Shown here: in pieces, positions 25,679 to 33,512 of the stretch | How positions within the stretch are numbered: position 1 is the first letter of the stretch | How the letters are laid out: each line of letters starts with the position of its first letter | Assembly (NCBI GenBank): GCA_009774175.1 | Contig: VSNG01000006.1 | Coordinates: forward strand, 62,001-126,000 | Direction: 5' to 3' | Length of the DNA stretch: 64,000 nucleotides | From: Lachnospiraceae bacterium | GTDB taxonomy: Bacteria; Bacillota; Clostridia; Lachnospirales; Lachnospiraceae | Translations under genes and position numbers: made by a program | The notes under the pieces: model-generated | What the model saw: only the letters and a program-made list of their open reading frames with translations | What the model was told of the DNA's origin: nothing | The model's database searches: none

Positions 25679-25747
25679 CCTTTTCCCCTTATTCGTCTTC
25701 TGATAACTTTAAGATAACACAAATACCTATTTTTTTCCATACGAAAA

Positions 25748-25776
25748 GACGCATACCTCACTAAGAGATATGCGTC
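25748..25776 (-). terminator. Terminator of pgi
   Basis: GACGCATA / TATGCGTC stem extended through CTC/GAG with one mismatch, followed on the minus strand by TTTTCG. Confidence 0.7.
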
Positions 25777-25796
25777 CGTTTCTCAATTCATTTTAC

Positions 25797-27143
25797 TTAT
25801 AATCTCTTAAGCAGTTCTTCTCTCTGTGCCTCATAGCCCGGCTTACCCAGAAGTGCGAACATATTCTTCTTATAGCTTTCCACACCCGGCTGGTTAAACG
25901 GATTCACGCCAAGCAGATAGCCGCTGACGCCGCAGGCAAACTCAAAGAAGTAGAACAGCTCGCCCAGATAAAACTCATTTACTTCGGGCACATTGATCAT
26001 GAAATTGGGAACCTGTCCGTCGGTATGTGCCAGAATTGTGCCGTTCATCGCGCTCTTATTGACAAAGTCCACGTTCTTGCCCGCCAGGTAATTGAGACCG
26101 TCCAGATCAACAGGCTCCTCGCCAATCACGATCTCCTCCCTGCTTGTCTCAATGTTGAGAACCGTTTCAAACATGGTCCGGGAACCGTCCTGAATAAACT
26201 GGCCCATGGAGTGCAAGTCTGTAGTAAGATCCACGCTTGCCGGGAAGATACCCTTCTGATCCTTGCCCTCAGATTCACCGTAAAGCTGTTTCCACCACTC
26301 GGAGACATAATGGGCGCTGGGCTCATAATTGGCAAGAATCTCAATTACCTTGCCCTTTCTCAGCAAAATGTTACGCAGCGCCGCATATTTCACAGCTTCG
26401 TTTTCTTCAAAAGGCGCTTCCAGCGCCATCTTCCTGCCTTCCGCCGCGCCCTCCATCAATTTGTCGATATCCGCGCCGGACACTGCAATGGGAAGCAGAC
26501 CTACCGCCGTCAATACGGAGAAACGGCCGCCCACATCGTCGGGAACAACAAAGCTTTCGTAGCCCTCTTCATTGGCAAGATTCTTAAGGGAACCTCTGGC
26601 TTTATCGGTAGTCGCATAAATTCTCTTCGCCGCGCCTTCTTTGCCGTACTTCTTCTCCGCCATCTCCTTAAATACACGGAATGCAATTGCAGGCTCCGTG
26701 GTAGTGCCGGATTTGGAAATCATATTGATGGAAAAATCTCTGTCGCCCACCACGTCGATCAGATGTTTGATGTAGGTGGAGCTGATGGAGTTACCTACAA
26801 AATAAATTTCCGGCGTTTTCCTGACAGACTTGTCCACTACATTGTAGAAGCTGTGACGCAGAAACTCAATCGCCGCTCTTGCTCCCAGGTAAGAACCGCC
26901 GATACCGATAACAATAAGCACCTCGGAATCGCCCTGAATCTTTTCCGCCGCCTTCTTGATCCGTGCAAATTCCTCTTTGTCATAGTCTACCGGCAGATCA
27001 ATCCAGCCGAGGAAATCGTTACCTGCTCCCGACTTGCTCACAAGTACCTCTTTTGCGTCAAGCGCCAGCTTCTTCATGGATTCCACTTCATTGTCTCCGA
27101 TGAAGCACGCTGCCTTTGAATAGTCAAATGTAACTTTGCTCAT
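25797..27143 (-). CDS. pgi: Glucose-6-phosphate isomerase
   Basis: 448 residues, the usual Gram-positive length. Interconverts glucose-6-P and fructose-6-P in glycolysis, in the cytoplasm. Family signatures are present: VIGIGGSYLGARAA, the SKSGTTTEPA sugar-phosphate loop, DDVGGRFSVLTAVG, and GVESYKKNMFALLG near the C-terminus. The start at MSKVTFDYSK has AAGGAGG five bases upstream; an upstream frame extension is unsupported. Confidence 0.97.
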   Translation of the reverse strand: MSKVTFDYSKAACFIGDNEVESMKKLALDAKEVLVSKSGAGNDFLGWIDLPVDYDKEEFARIKKAAEKIQGDSEVLIVIGIGGSYLGARAAIEFLRHSFYNVVDKSVRKTPEIYFVGNSISSTYIKHLIDVVGDRDFSINMISKSGTTTEPAIAFRVFKEMAEKKYGKEGAAKRIYATTDKARGSLKNLANEEGYESFVVPDDVGGRFSVLTAVGLLPIAVSGADIDKLMEGAAEGRKMALEAPFEENEAVKYAALRNILLRKGKVIEILANYEPSAHYVSEWWKQLYGESEGKDQKGIFPASVDLTTDLHSMGQFIQDGSRTMFETVLNIETSREEIVIGEEPVDLDGLNYLAGKNVDFVNKSAMNGTILAHTDGQVPNFMINVPEVNEFYLGELFYFFEFACGVSGYLLGVNPFNQPGVESYKKNMFALLGKPGYEAQREELLKRL

Positions 27144-27200
27144 GTTATCCTCCTTTTTATCAGACACGCTCCCGTGCCGTTTTCTCATCTTCTATGACAA

Positions 27201-27216
27201 GTGTACCGCTGTACAC
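27201..27216. promoter_or_regulatory. Short palindrome upstream of pgi
   Basis: GTGTAC-CGCT-GTACAC in the 94-bp gap between murG and pgi. No U-run follows on either strand, so it is more likely a protein site than a terminator. Low certainty. Confidence 0.3.
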
Positions 27217-27237
27217 AATGACATTTTGCGCATTCTC

Positions 27238-28323
27238 TTACTTTTCCTGTACCATATCCTCAATCAACCCGATGATTGTGCCGATGGCGTCGCGCTGACT
27301 GCTTTTCTTCATGGCGTCAATATAGGTAAATCTGTTAAAATAGAGTTCCTGTATTTTTTCAAGAAACAGTTTATTTGTCAGATCGTCTTCATCAATCACA
27401 ATACTGAAACCCTGCGATTCGTAGGACTTTGCATTCAGCAGCTGATCTCCCCTGCTGCTGGATGAAGGCAGCGGAATCAAAATATTGGGCTTTTTCAGAG
27501 CCAGAATTTCACTGATCGCATTGGCTCCCGCCCGGGAAATCACAATATCCGCCATTGCAAAAATATCCTTCATCTCAGACTTCACATATTCAAACTGCTT
27601 GTAACCCTGTTTGGTGAGTAGAAGATTATCCACCTTCTCCCTGCCGCACAGGTGCACTACCTGAAAATCCTTCAAAAGCTCCGGCAATACGTCCCTGACC
27701 GCCTGGTTGATGGCTGCGGAACCGAGACTGCCGCCCACCACCATGATAACCGGCTTCGTATTATCAAACCCGCACAGCCGATAAGCCGCTTCCTTATCTC
27801 CAGAAGCCAGTTCCTTACGAATCGGAGAACCTGTCAGCACCGCCTTTGAGGTAGGCAGCTGACTGAACGTCTCAGGAAAATTACAGCAGACCTTTTTCGC
27901 CACCGGAATACAAAGCTTATTGGCCAGTCCGGGCGTCATGTCCGACTCGTGTATAATACAAGGGATTCCCAGTGAGGCCGCCGCCCGTACGACAGGAACA
28001 CTGACAAATCCTCCCTTGGAAAAGAGCACGTCGGGCTTAATCTCTTTAAGATATTTTCTGGCTTCCCGCATTCCCTTAATCACGCGGAAAGGATCGGAAA
28101 AATTCTTAGGATCAAAGTACCGCCTGAATTTACCCGTAGCAATCCCATAATAGGGAATATCAAAATCCTCCATCAACCGCTTTTCAATTCCGTCATAAGA
28201 CCCCATATATATGATATCATATTCCAGTTCCCGAAGCTTTGGAATCAACGCCATGTTCGGCGTTACATGTCCGGCGGTGCCGCCGCCTGTCAATACGATC
28301 TTTTTGCCCATAGTAACATTCAA
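27238..28323 (-). CDS. murG: MurG, lipid II-forming N-acetylglucosaminyltransferase
   Basis: 361 residues, GT28 family. Adds GlcNAc to lipid I at the inner face of the membrane in peptidoglycan synthesis. N-terminal GGGTAGHVTPN loop, HESDMTPGLANK, VVGGSLGSAAINQ, and the C-terminal donor site SRAGANAISEILALKKPNILIPL. AGGAAAGG precedes the ATG at 28323; an internal Met four codons on is an alternative. It stands outside a mur/dcw cluster, next to pgi and the TSCPD gene. Confidence 0.96.
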   Translation of the reverse strand: MNVTMGKKIVLTGGGTAGHVTPNMALIPKLRELEYDIIYMGSYDGIEKRLMEDFDIPYYGIATGKFRRYFDPKNFSDPFRVIKGMREARKYLKEIKPDVLFSKGGFVSVPVVRAAASLGIPCIIHESDMTPGLANKLCIPVAKKVCCNFPETFSQLPTSKAVLTGSPIRKELASGDKEAAYRLCGFDNTKPVIMVVGGSLGSAAINQAVRDVLPELLKDFQVVHLCGREKVDNLLLTKQGYKQFEYVKSEMKDIFAMADIVISRAGANAISEILALKKPNILIPLPSSSSRGDQLLNAKSYESQGFSIVIDEDDLTNKLFLEKIQELYFNRFTYIDAMKKSSQRDAIGTIIGLIEDMVQEK

Positions 28324-28361
28324 GCCTTTCCTGTGTTTTATTCATGCTTTCTGTCTGATTT

Positions 28362-28604
28362 TTACTGATCCAACATTTCCTCTAAAGCACAAGCCAGCTG
28401 ATCAGGGCAGGAAGTGCTCTTAAAACCGCATTTAATACCTTTCAGTCTGCTGATCGCATCCTCCGCTTTCATTCCTACAACCAAGCGGGAAATGCCCTGT
28501 GTATTTCCGTTACATCCGCCTGTAAATTGAACAGATTTGATAATGCCTTCCTCCACTTCTATGTCTATCGCATTGGAACAGACACCCTTTGGCTGATAAA
28601 TCAT
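28362..28604 (-). CDS. TSCPD-domain small protein
   Basis: 80 residues from MIYQPKGVCSN, with AGGAGG eight bases upstream. Carries conserved cysteines (GVCSNAI, GGCNGNTQG, KCGFKSTSCPDQLA) and the TSCPD-type motif near the C-terminus, as in a small Clostridia family related to the end of class II ribonucleotide reductases. Function unknown; metal or nucleotide binding is a guess. Reads into murG 38 bp downstream. Confidence 0.8.
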   Translation of the reverse strand: MIYQPKGVCSNAIDIEVEEGIIKSVQFTGGCNGNTQGISRLVVGMKAEDAISRLKGIKCGFKSTSCPDQLACALEEMLDQ

Positions 28605-28788
28605 ATCCGCTTCCTCCTTATATGCATTGGTCATCCATAACCTATTATTAGTAGTATATCCCAACAATGACCAGAGTGCAAGGAAGCAAATGAACCTTTG
28701 CGCGCAAAATCTGTCGACGCCTTAGGGCTTTTTCTCCGTTAAAATTCCAATATAATATAAGTATGCACTTTATATGGCGGAGGTAACC

Positions 28789-29547
28789 ATGTTTGCACTG
28801 TTTTTTTATCATAGAAACTTTATGTTTGTCATTTTAACGCTGCTCCTTTGCAGTATTATATGTCAGATTCTGCTTGGCGTGACGTATCATCGGCTGATCC
28901 GGGAAACAGAAAATATGTCCGTCACAAAAAATAAATCAATTCAACAGTTGAAGTTAAAGTTCACTGGTTGTACTCAGCTTCGTGAAACCATTCCCAATGT
29001 TCCCGTCTTTGTGGACAAGTATCTTAATCAAATCAGCATTGGGAAAATTCCTGTGTCCTTTTTTAAACATCTTTCAGGCCAGCTGACGCTTCTGGCTGTA
29101 CTCGTGGCCGGCATTGGCGCCTGTATCGGTATTATTCAGGATGAAAGCTTTTTCATGGTCGCCCCTTTTTATCTGATCAGTTTTCTTGGCCTTTATCTTT
29201 ACTTTGCCGCCTCCTCTTTGATCGACCTGCCCGGCAAAATAAATATCCTGCGCACTAATCTGGTGGATTATCTGGAGAATCACCTTGCCAGCCGTCTGGA
29301 TCAGACACGCCTCGACATGCGCATGGCAGGTATGGAAGCCGTTTCTCCAAAATCCGAAGATAGCAAACCAGATTTAGAAAAAACACCTCTTATTAAAGAA
29401 GCGGCGGTCAATGAAAAGGCCCAAAAGGCAGATACTGAGGACGCACATGTCTCCCTCCAAAACGCGGAGCGCAAAAAAAATCCCCCGGCCTTCACACCAT
29501 CTGAGGCCGAGGAACTGGAGCTGCTGTTGCGGGAATTTCTTGTATAA
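28789..29547 (+). CDS. Unknown membrane protein with charged C-terminal tail
   Basis: 252 residues from MFALFFYHRN, with GGAGG five bases upstream. One membrane helix near the N-terminus, a cytoplasmic or external segment, then two closely spaced helices (about 105-150). From residue 170 on it is charged and low complexity (KSEDSKPDLEK and following). I do not recognise a family with certainty. It stands alone, divergent from the TSCPD gene and convergent with the glycan cluster. Confidence 0.7.
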   Translation: MFALFFYHRNFMFVILTLLLCSIICQILLGVTYHRLIRETENMSVTKNKSIQQLKLKFTGCTQLRETIPNVPVFVDKYLNQISIGKIPVSFFKHLSGQLTLLAVLVAGIGACIGIIQDESFFMVAPFYLISFLGLYLYFAASSLIDLPGKINILRTNLVDYLENHLASRLDQTRLDMRMAGMEAVSPKSEDSKPDLEKTPLIKEAAVNEKAQKADTEDAHVSLQNAERKKNPPAFTPSEAEELELLLREFLV

Positions 29548-29722
29548 GAGCAGAAACCTGCTTTTCCGTGATATTTTTCTCTTATTTATAAAGGATTTCC
29601 CGAGTATTTGAAAAAACAGTCGCCTGCGCCAGAGAGAATAAAACCCGGGTACTGGCCGTTCACTGCCAGGGAAACGCGAAAACATTTATCAACTCTCTAT
29701 ATGCGCGACATGCCATTAAAAA

Positions 29723-31321
29723 TCATTTATAAATCGTAATAGTGGGTCCCACATAATATGCCTTGGGGCTCTTTGTAAAGAGATCAAAATACCCAACCCG
29801 GTACTTCCACTCGCCGCCGTAGGAAATACCCCGCCAGATTCCCACAACCGCATAATTCCCCGTTTTCTGATCATAGGCCGCCTTTTTGTCCGGGTACATA
29901 TCTCCTCCCTGAAACAGCAGGTAATCTTTTTTCTGGGAAAAATATCCCGTGGCATATTCCACATCAATATAATATTCATTCTCGGAAAGCTGCTCCGGTA
30001 AAAGAGAAATATCCTCCCCAATTTCCACAATCTCATATTTTTGCGTATCCATCACGGGCATATAAGAAGTACAGTAAAACCTAGCTCCTGCGGGAATGCT
30101 TACTGCAATATAGTCCGCCGCGTCATTGTACGTCAGATCGTAACGATAATTGCCAAGAACTGTAACAATATTGCAAAGCACAAGAACCGCCGCAATGACT
30201 TCCGCCGCTTTTTCCGAAAACCGCTGCCCTGCCAGCATCTTTTCAAAAAATCTCTCCGCCTCCATCAACCCGTACGTCATAAACAGAAATGCAAAGGGCA
30301 GGACAAGAGACATATTCCTGCCAAGAACGATGCTGTACTTCGACAAGAGCAGCAGAATAATAAGCGGCATCAGAGAAAAGATAACAAGCTCTCTCCACGC
30401 TCTTTTCCGAATCAGATACACAAGACCCAAAAGCAGCAGCAAAGCCCCAAAAATCCCGTAGGAAGAAAAGGCATAGGCTTCCAGATATCCCAGAAGCGGC
30501 AGATTATGCTCGATACCGGGATGTCCCCAGGCATAATGGTTCAGATTATACAGATTATCCCAGACAAAGGTTTTAAAATGGAAAAAGAGGGAATAGTTAC
30601 AAACCACAAATACCAGCGCCAGCACGATACAGTTCAAAAAGAAAAGATAATTATTTCTGTGCCGTTTCCAGTATTTTTTCCCGATATGCAGACCAAGCCA
30701 AAACACGCCGAAAACAATCCCGTGGTACTTGGCAGCCATGGCAAGGCCGATACAGACTGCAAGCAAAGGATACCAGAGGTAAACCGCCCGCTCTTCATCC
30801 CTGTCCTTAAAGATCAGACAGCCAAGCAGCATAATCACATTGGCCACAGCATACATGAGCGTATCTGGCCCCGTATAAAACAGATAGGAATAGCCATAGA
30901 GGGAAAACAGGGAAAGGAGAAATCCCAGATAGCCAAACTTACGGCTTCCCGTCATAATCTTTATGCTGAAATAAATGAAGACATTCGACAAAACTGCCGT
31001 ACCGCAGACCACATAACGCAAAAGAACCACGGTATCCGCTCCCGACAGAAGCTTGCCCAGAATACGCACGCCGATCACCGCATAGTAAAACGTAAGATGG
31101 GGATAGCGGAAAAAATCAAGCACGTAAACGTCGCCCGCGTACAGATGCTGATTTAACAGCTCAAAAATGCAGTCAAGAGACAGCTGCTCGTCCACATTCG
31201 GATACAGAGGCAGCTCAAACTGCCAATGCCTGTAAAATAAAAGCAATCCGGCGATCAGCGTAACTGCGACCGCCGCCGCCATACCAACTCTCTTCTGCCA
31301 CTCTTTGCGCAATTGAAACAT
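29723..31321 (-). CDS. PMT/ArnT-like GT-C membrane glycosyltransferase
   Basis: 532 residues from MFQLRKEWQK (GGAGG five bases upstream; a frame open to 31363 lacks one). Multi-helix membrane protein with an acidic first loop (YPNVDEQLSLD) typical of GT-C enzymes that use polyprenyl-phosphate sugars, and a soluble C-terminal part (about 400-530). Likely transfers a sugar on the outer face of the membrane. Last gene of the seven-gene cluster. Donor and acceptor unknown. Confidence 0.8.
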   Translation of the reverse strand: MFQLRKEWQKRVGMAAAVAVTLIAGLLLFYRHWQFELPLYPNVDEQLSLDCIFELLNQHLYAGDVYVLDFFRYPHLTFYYAVIGVRILGKLLSGADTVVLLRYVVCGTAVLSNVFIYFSIKIMTGSRKFGYLGFLLSLFSLYGYSYLFYTGPDTLMYAVANVIMLLGCLIFKDRDEERAVYLWYPLLAVCIGLAMAAKYHGIVFGVFWLGLHIGKKYWKRHRNNYLFFLNCIVLALVFVVCNYSLFFHFKTFVWDNLYNLNHYAWGHPGIEHNLPLLGYLEAYAFSSYGIFGALLLLLGLVYLIRKRAWRELVIFSLMPLIILLLLSKYSIVLGRNMSLVLPFAFLFMTYGLMEAERFFEKMLAGQRFSEKAAEVIAAVLVLCNIVTVLGNYRYDLTYNDAADYIAVSIPAGARFYCTSYMPVMDTQKYEIVEIGEDISLLPEQLSENEYYIDVEYATGYFSQKKDYLLFQGGDMYPDKKAAYDQKTGNYAVVGIWRGISYGGEWKYRVGYFDLFTKSPKAYYVGPTITIYK

Positions 31322-31375
31322 CTTTTCCTCCATGCCAAAATCCGAACCCATTATTGTCTGCATCTGTACCAGACA

Positions 31376-31966
31376 TTACGTCCAATCCTTAATATGATAA
31401 CTTTTCGTGCAGACAGCGTCGAACACAATGCCCTGTTCCCTAATATATTCTTTATATTCCGCAAGCTTTTCTTCCTGTCCCTCCAGTTCAGGGGACACAA
31501 AGCAGAGTTTATAACCAAGCGCTTTCAATTCTTTAAAACTTTCCCGGTCAATGGGTATTTTCGTAAAACAGTCCACCCAGACCCACTGCGCCCGCCCGGC
31601 CATATTGCGAATCGTATCCAGTCCCTCCAGCTCGCTGAAACGAAGCGCCACCTGCTTTACGCCCATATCGGTGAGAAGCTTAATCATTGGAAAGGAAGAG
31701 TCCAGAAAAAAGTAATTCCTGATCTGATATTTTTCCATAAGAGTAAGAACTTCATGCTCAATGCGCTCGCTCTTAATATTTAAAATCATTGTGCCGTGTC
31801 GGTATTCCTTACAATACGCTTCAAAATCTTCCCCGGCTTCAAAAGGATTATGGGAAATATAAATCCGTCCGTTCAGGTCGTCCCTGAGATCAAGCTCTAC
31901 TCCGTACTCTTCCGGCAGCTTTTTAAGCTCCGCTATTGTATTAATTCTATGGGCAATATACTCCAT
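31376..31966 (-). CDS. GDPD-like phosphodiesterase-fold protein
   Basis: 196 residues. The N-terminus MEYIAHRINTI with GVELDLRDD and IYISHNPFE matches the start of a glycerophosphodiester phosphodiesterase-type TIM barrel (HR, ExD and SHNP in place of HD). It is short compared with true GDPDs (about 240), and the downstream catalytic residues are not obvious. It could act on a phosphodiester in the product made by its neighbours. GGGAGGG precedes the ATG. Confidence 0.65.
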   Translation of the reverse strand: MEYIAHRINTIAELKKLPEEYGVELDLRDDLNGRIYISHNPFEAGEDFEAYCKEYRHGTMILNIKSERIEHEVLTLMEKYQIRNYFFLDSSFPMIKLLTDMGVKQVALRFSELEGLDTIRNMAGRAQWVWVDCFTKIPIDRESFKELKALGYKLCFVSPELEGQEEKLAEYKEYIREQGIVFDAVCTKSYHIKDWT

Positions 31967-32034
31967 GCTTCCCTCCCTCTAAAAATGTATCTCCAGATGG
32001 CCTGCGGGCTGTTCCCCGTCATATGCCGATGAAT

Positions 32035-32739
32035 TTACCCCTGCAGACTTCCGCTTTTCTTTAATTTCACACTGAATGCAACGGTTCGCTTAATAAACTT
32101 CCACTTGGCCGAAAAGCCTGTATTCCACTTCGATTCTCCATGAATCCTTTCCGGAAACATAACCGGGAACCGTACTACCTTAAGCCCCTTTTTCCGCGCC
32201 ATATAAAGGGCGTACAGATCCAGCGAAAAATCAAAGGGCGGTTCCTTCCACTCGCTGTAAAAAATCTTCGGAAAAATATTAGGCTGGGCATTGATATCGT
32301 ACAGCCTTTCATGCAGATAACAAGTCTCAAAAAGGCTCATGCCCACGGTAAAAAATACATCAAAAAGCGGTCTGCCCTTTCGGTTTCCCTTTACAAAGAC
32401 AAGTCCCCGCTCCTTTTCTATGATTTCAAGCGCCTTCACGATATCCGCAGGATCGGTCTGCATATCCGCATGCGTCCAGCCAATATACTCCCCGCGGCAT
32501 TCCTTTAAGCCCTGCAAAATTCCGTAGCCATAGCCCTGGTTCACCGAAACGGCTACGGTTCTGGCAAAAGAATAGCGGGGAAGCAGTTCCTTAAGCACAT
32601 GGGCGCTGCCATCCGTAGAACCGTTATCCACCAGAATGACCTCCATATCCTTTCCGGAAACCACCTCGCCAAACCGCTCCAGAAGAAGCGGTATATTTTC
32701 TTCCTCATTGTAACATGGCACTACAATTGAAAGTTTCAC
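32035..32739 (-). CDS. GT2 family glycosyltransferase (DPM1/polyprenyl-phosphate type)
   Basis: 234 residues from a GTG (VKLSIVVPCYNEEENI), with AAGGAAGGA four bases upstream. The frame extends eight codons to a TTG without a ribosome site. GT-A fold motifs: VVPCYNEEENI, LVDNGSTDGS, and WTHADMQTDP as the DxD-like metal site. No C-terminal membrane helices, as in dolichol/polyprenyl-phosphate sugar synthases. Could charge a polyprenyl carrier for the two GT-C enzymes of the cluster. Confidence 0.85.
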   Translation of the reverse strand: MKLSIVVPCYNEEENIPLLLERFGEVVSGKDMEVILVDNGSTDGSAHVLKELLPRYSFARTVAVSVNQGYGYGILQGLKECRGEYIGWTHADMQTDPADIVKALEIIEKERGLVFVKGNRKGRPLFDVFFTVGMSLFETCYLHERLYDINAQPNIFPKIFYSEWKEPPFDFSLDLYALYMARKKGLKVVRFPVMFPERIHGESKWNTGFSAKWKFIKRTVAFSVKLKKSGSLQG

Positions 32740-32765
32740 AAAATCCTTCCTTTCCGTATTCAAAC

Positions 32766-33488
32766 TTATAACCCGCCCTGAATCTCTCCATTCAGCAATT
32801 GATACAGCTCCTCATAATCAGATACAATGCTGTAGCCGCCCTGTTCCATTTCTGGCGAAACTTCTTTTTTCTCAGGATTAAACCAGACCGCCTTCATGCC
32901 TGCCGCCAGCGCGCCCTTAATATCCCGTTTCAGGTTATCTCCGACAAAGCAGACCTCCTCCGGCGTAAGACGCAGCTTCTTCAAGCATAAATCATAAACT
33001 ACATGAGAGGGTTTCTCCGCGCCCGCCTCCTCACTGGTCACCAGACAGTCCACATCATCCATCATGCCAAGCGCCCGAAGCTTTCTGTGCTGAATATGCG
33101 CCAGCAGATCCGTACAGACCGCCACACGAATATACTTATCATGCAAAGCGTCCAGAAGCTTTCTGGCTCCGGGATAAAGAACCATATTATCCAAGAAAAA
33201 GCCCCAGTACGTCTCATACATTTCAAGAGCCAGATAAAGCGGTCTGATATCCAGATACTCCAAAGTCTTTTGAAAATACAGCATTCTGCTGTGAGAAGGC
33301 GCCGTCTCGCCCAGCTTTTTCTTAGTCGACTTTCTGGCACGCATAAACGCTTCCCCGTACTGCTCCTCACTCACGCCCAGCCGTTCCCTAACCAGCTCTC
33401 CTACCCGCGCAAAAGCCACCCGGTCCAACGCGTCATAATCATATAACGTTCCGTCCAAATCCAATATTACCGCTCTTATCTTTTGCAT
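32766..33488 (-). CDS. HAD-superfamily phosphatase (subclass IA)
   Basis: 240 residues. Motif I LDLDGTLYD, motif II CTDL, motif III Lys in EEAGAEKPS, motif IV CFVGDNLKRDIKGA. Helical cap between about 20 and 90. Cytoplasmic phosphatase, likely acting on a sugar or polyol phosphate made in the same cluster. AAAGG precedes the ATG. 24 bp after the GT-C/kinase fusion gene. Confidence 0.88.
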   Translation of the reverse strand: MQKIRAVILDLDGTLYDYDALDRVAFARVGELVRERLGVSEEQYGEAFMRARKSTKKKLGETAPSHSRMLYFQKTLEYLDIRPLYLALEMYETYWGFFLDNMVLYPGARKLLDALHDKYIRVAVCTDLLAHIQHRKLRALGMMDDVDCLVTSEEAGAEKPSHVVYDLCLKKLRLTPEEVCFVGDNLKRDIKGALAAGMKAVWFNPEKKEVSPEMEQGGYSIVSDYEELYQLLNGEIQGGL

Positions 33489-33512
33489 TTCCTTTACCCC
33501 TTTTTTTATTAA

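Noticed and set aside
26025..27119. 364-codon frame opposite pgi
   Set aside because: Antisense to an unmistakable enzyme gene, no ribosome site, no recognisable protein.
27201..27216. Terminator of murG
   Set aside because: The short palindrome lacks a U-run in either direction; kept only as a low-confidence palindrome.
30041..31156. 371-codon frame opposite the GT-C gene
   Set aside because: Lys/His/Gln-rich shadow of membrane-protein codons; no start signal.
32740..32763. TTG start for the GT2 gene
   Set aside because: The GTG at 32739 has a strong ribosome site directly upstream and the protein family begins there.
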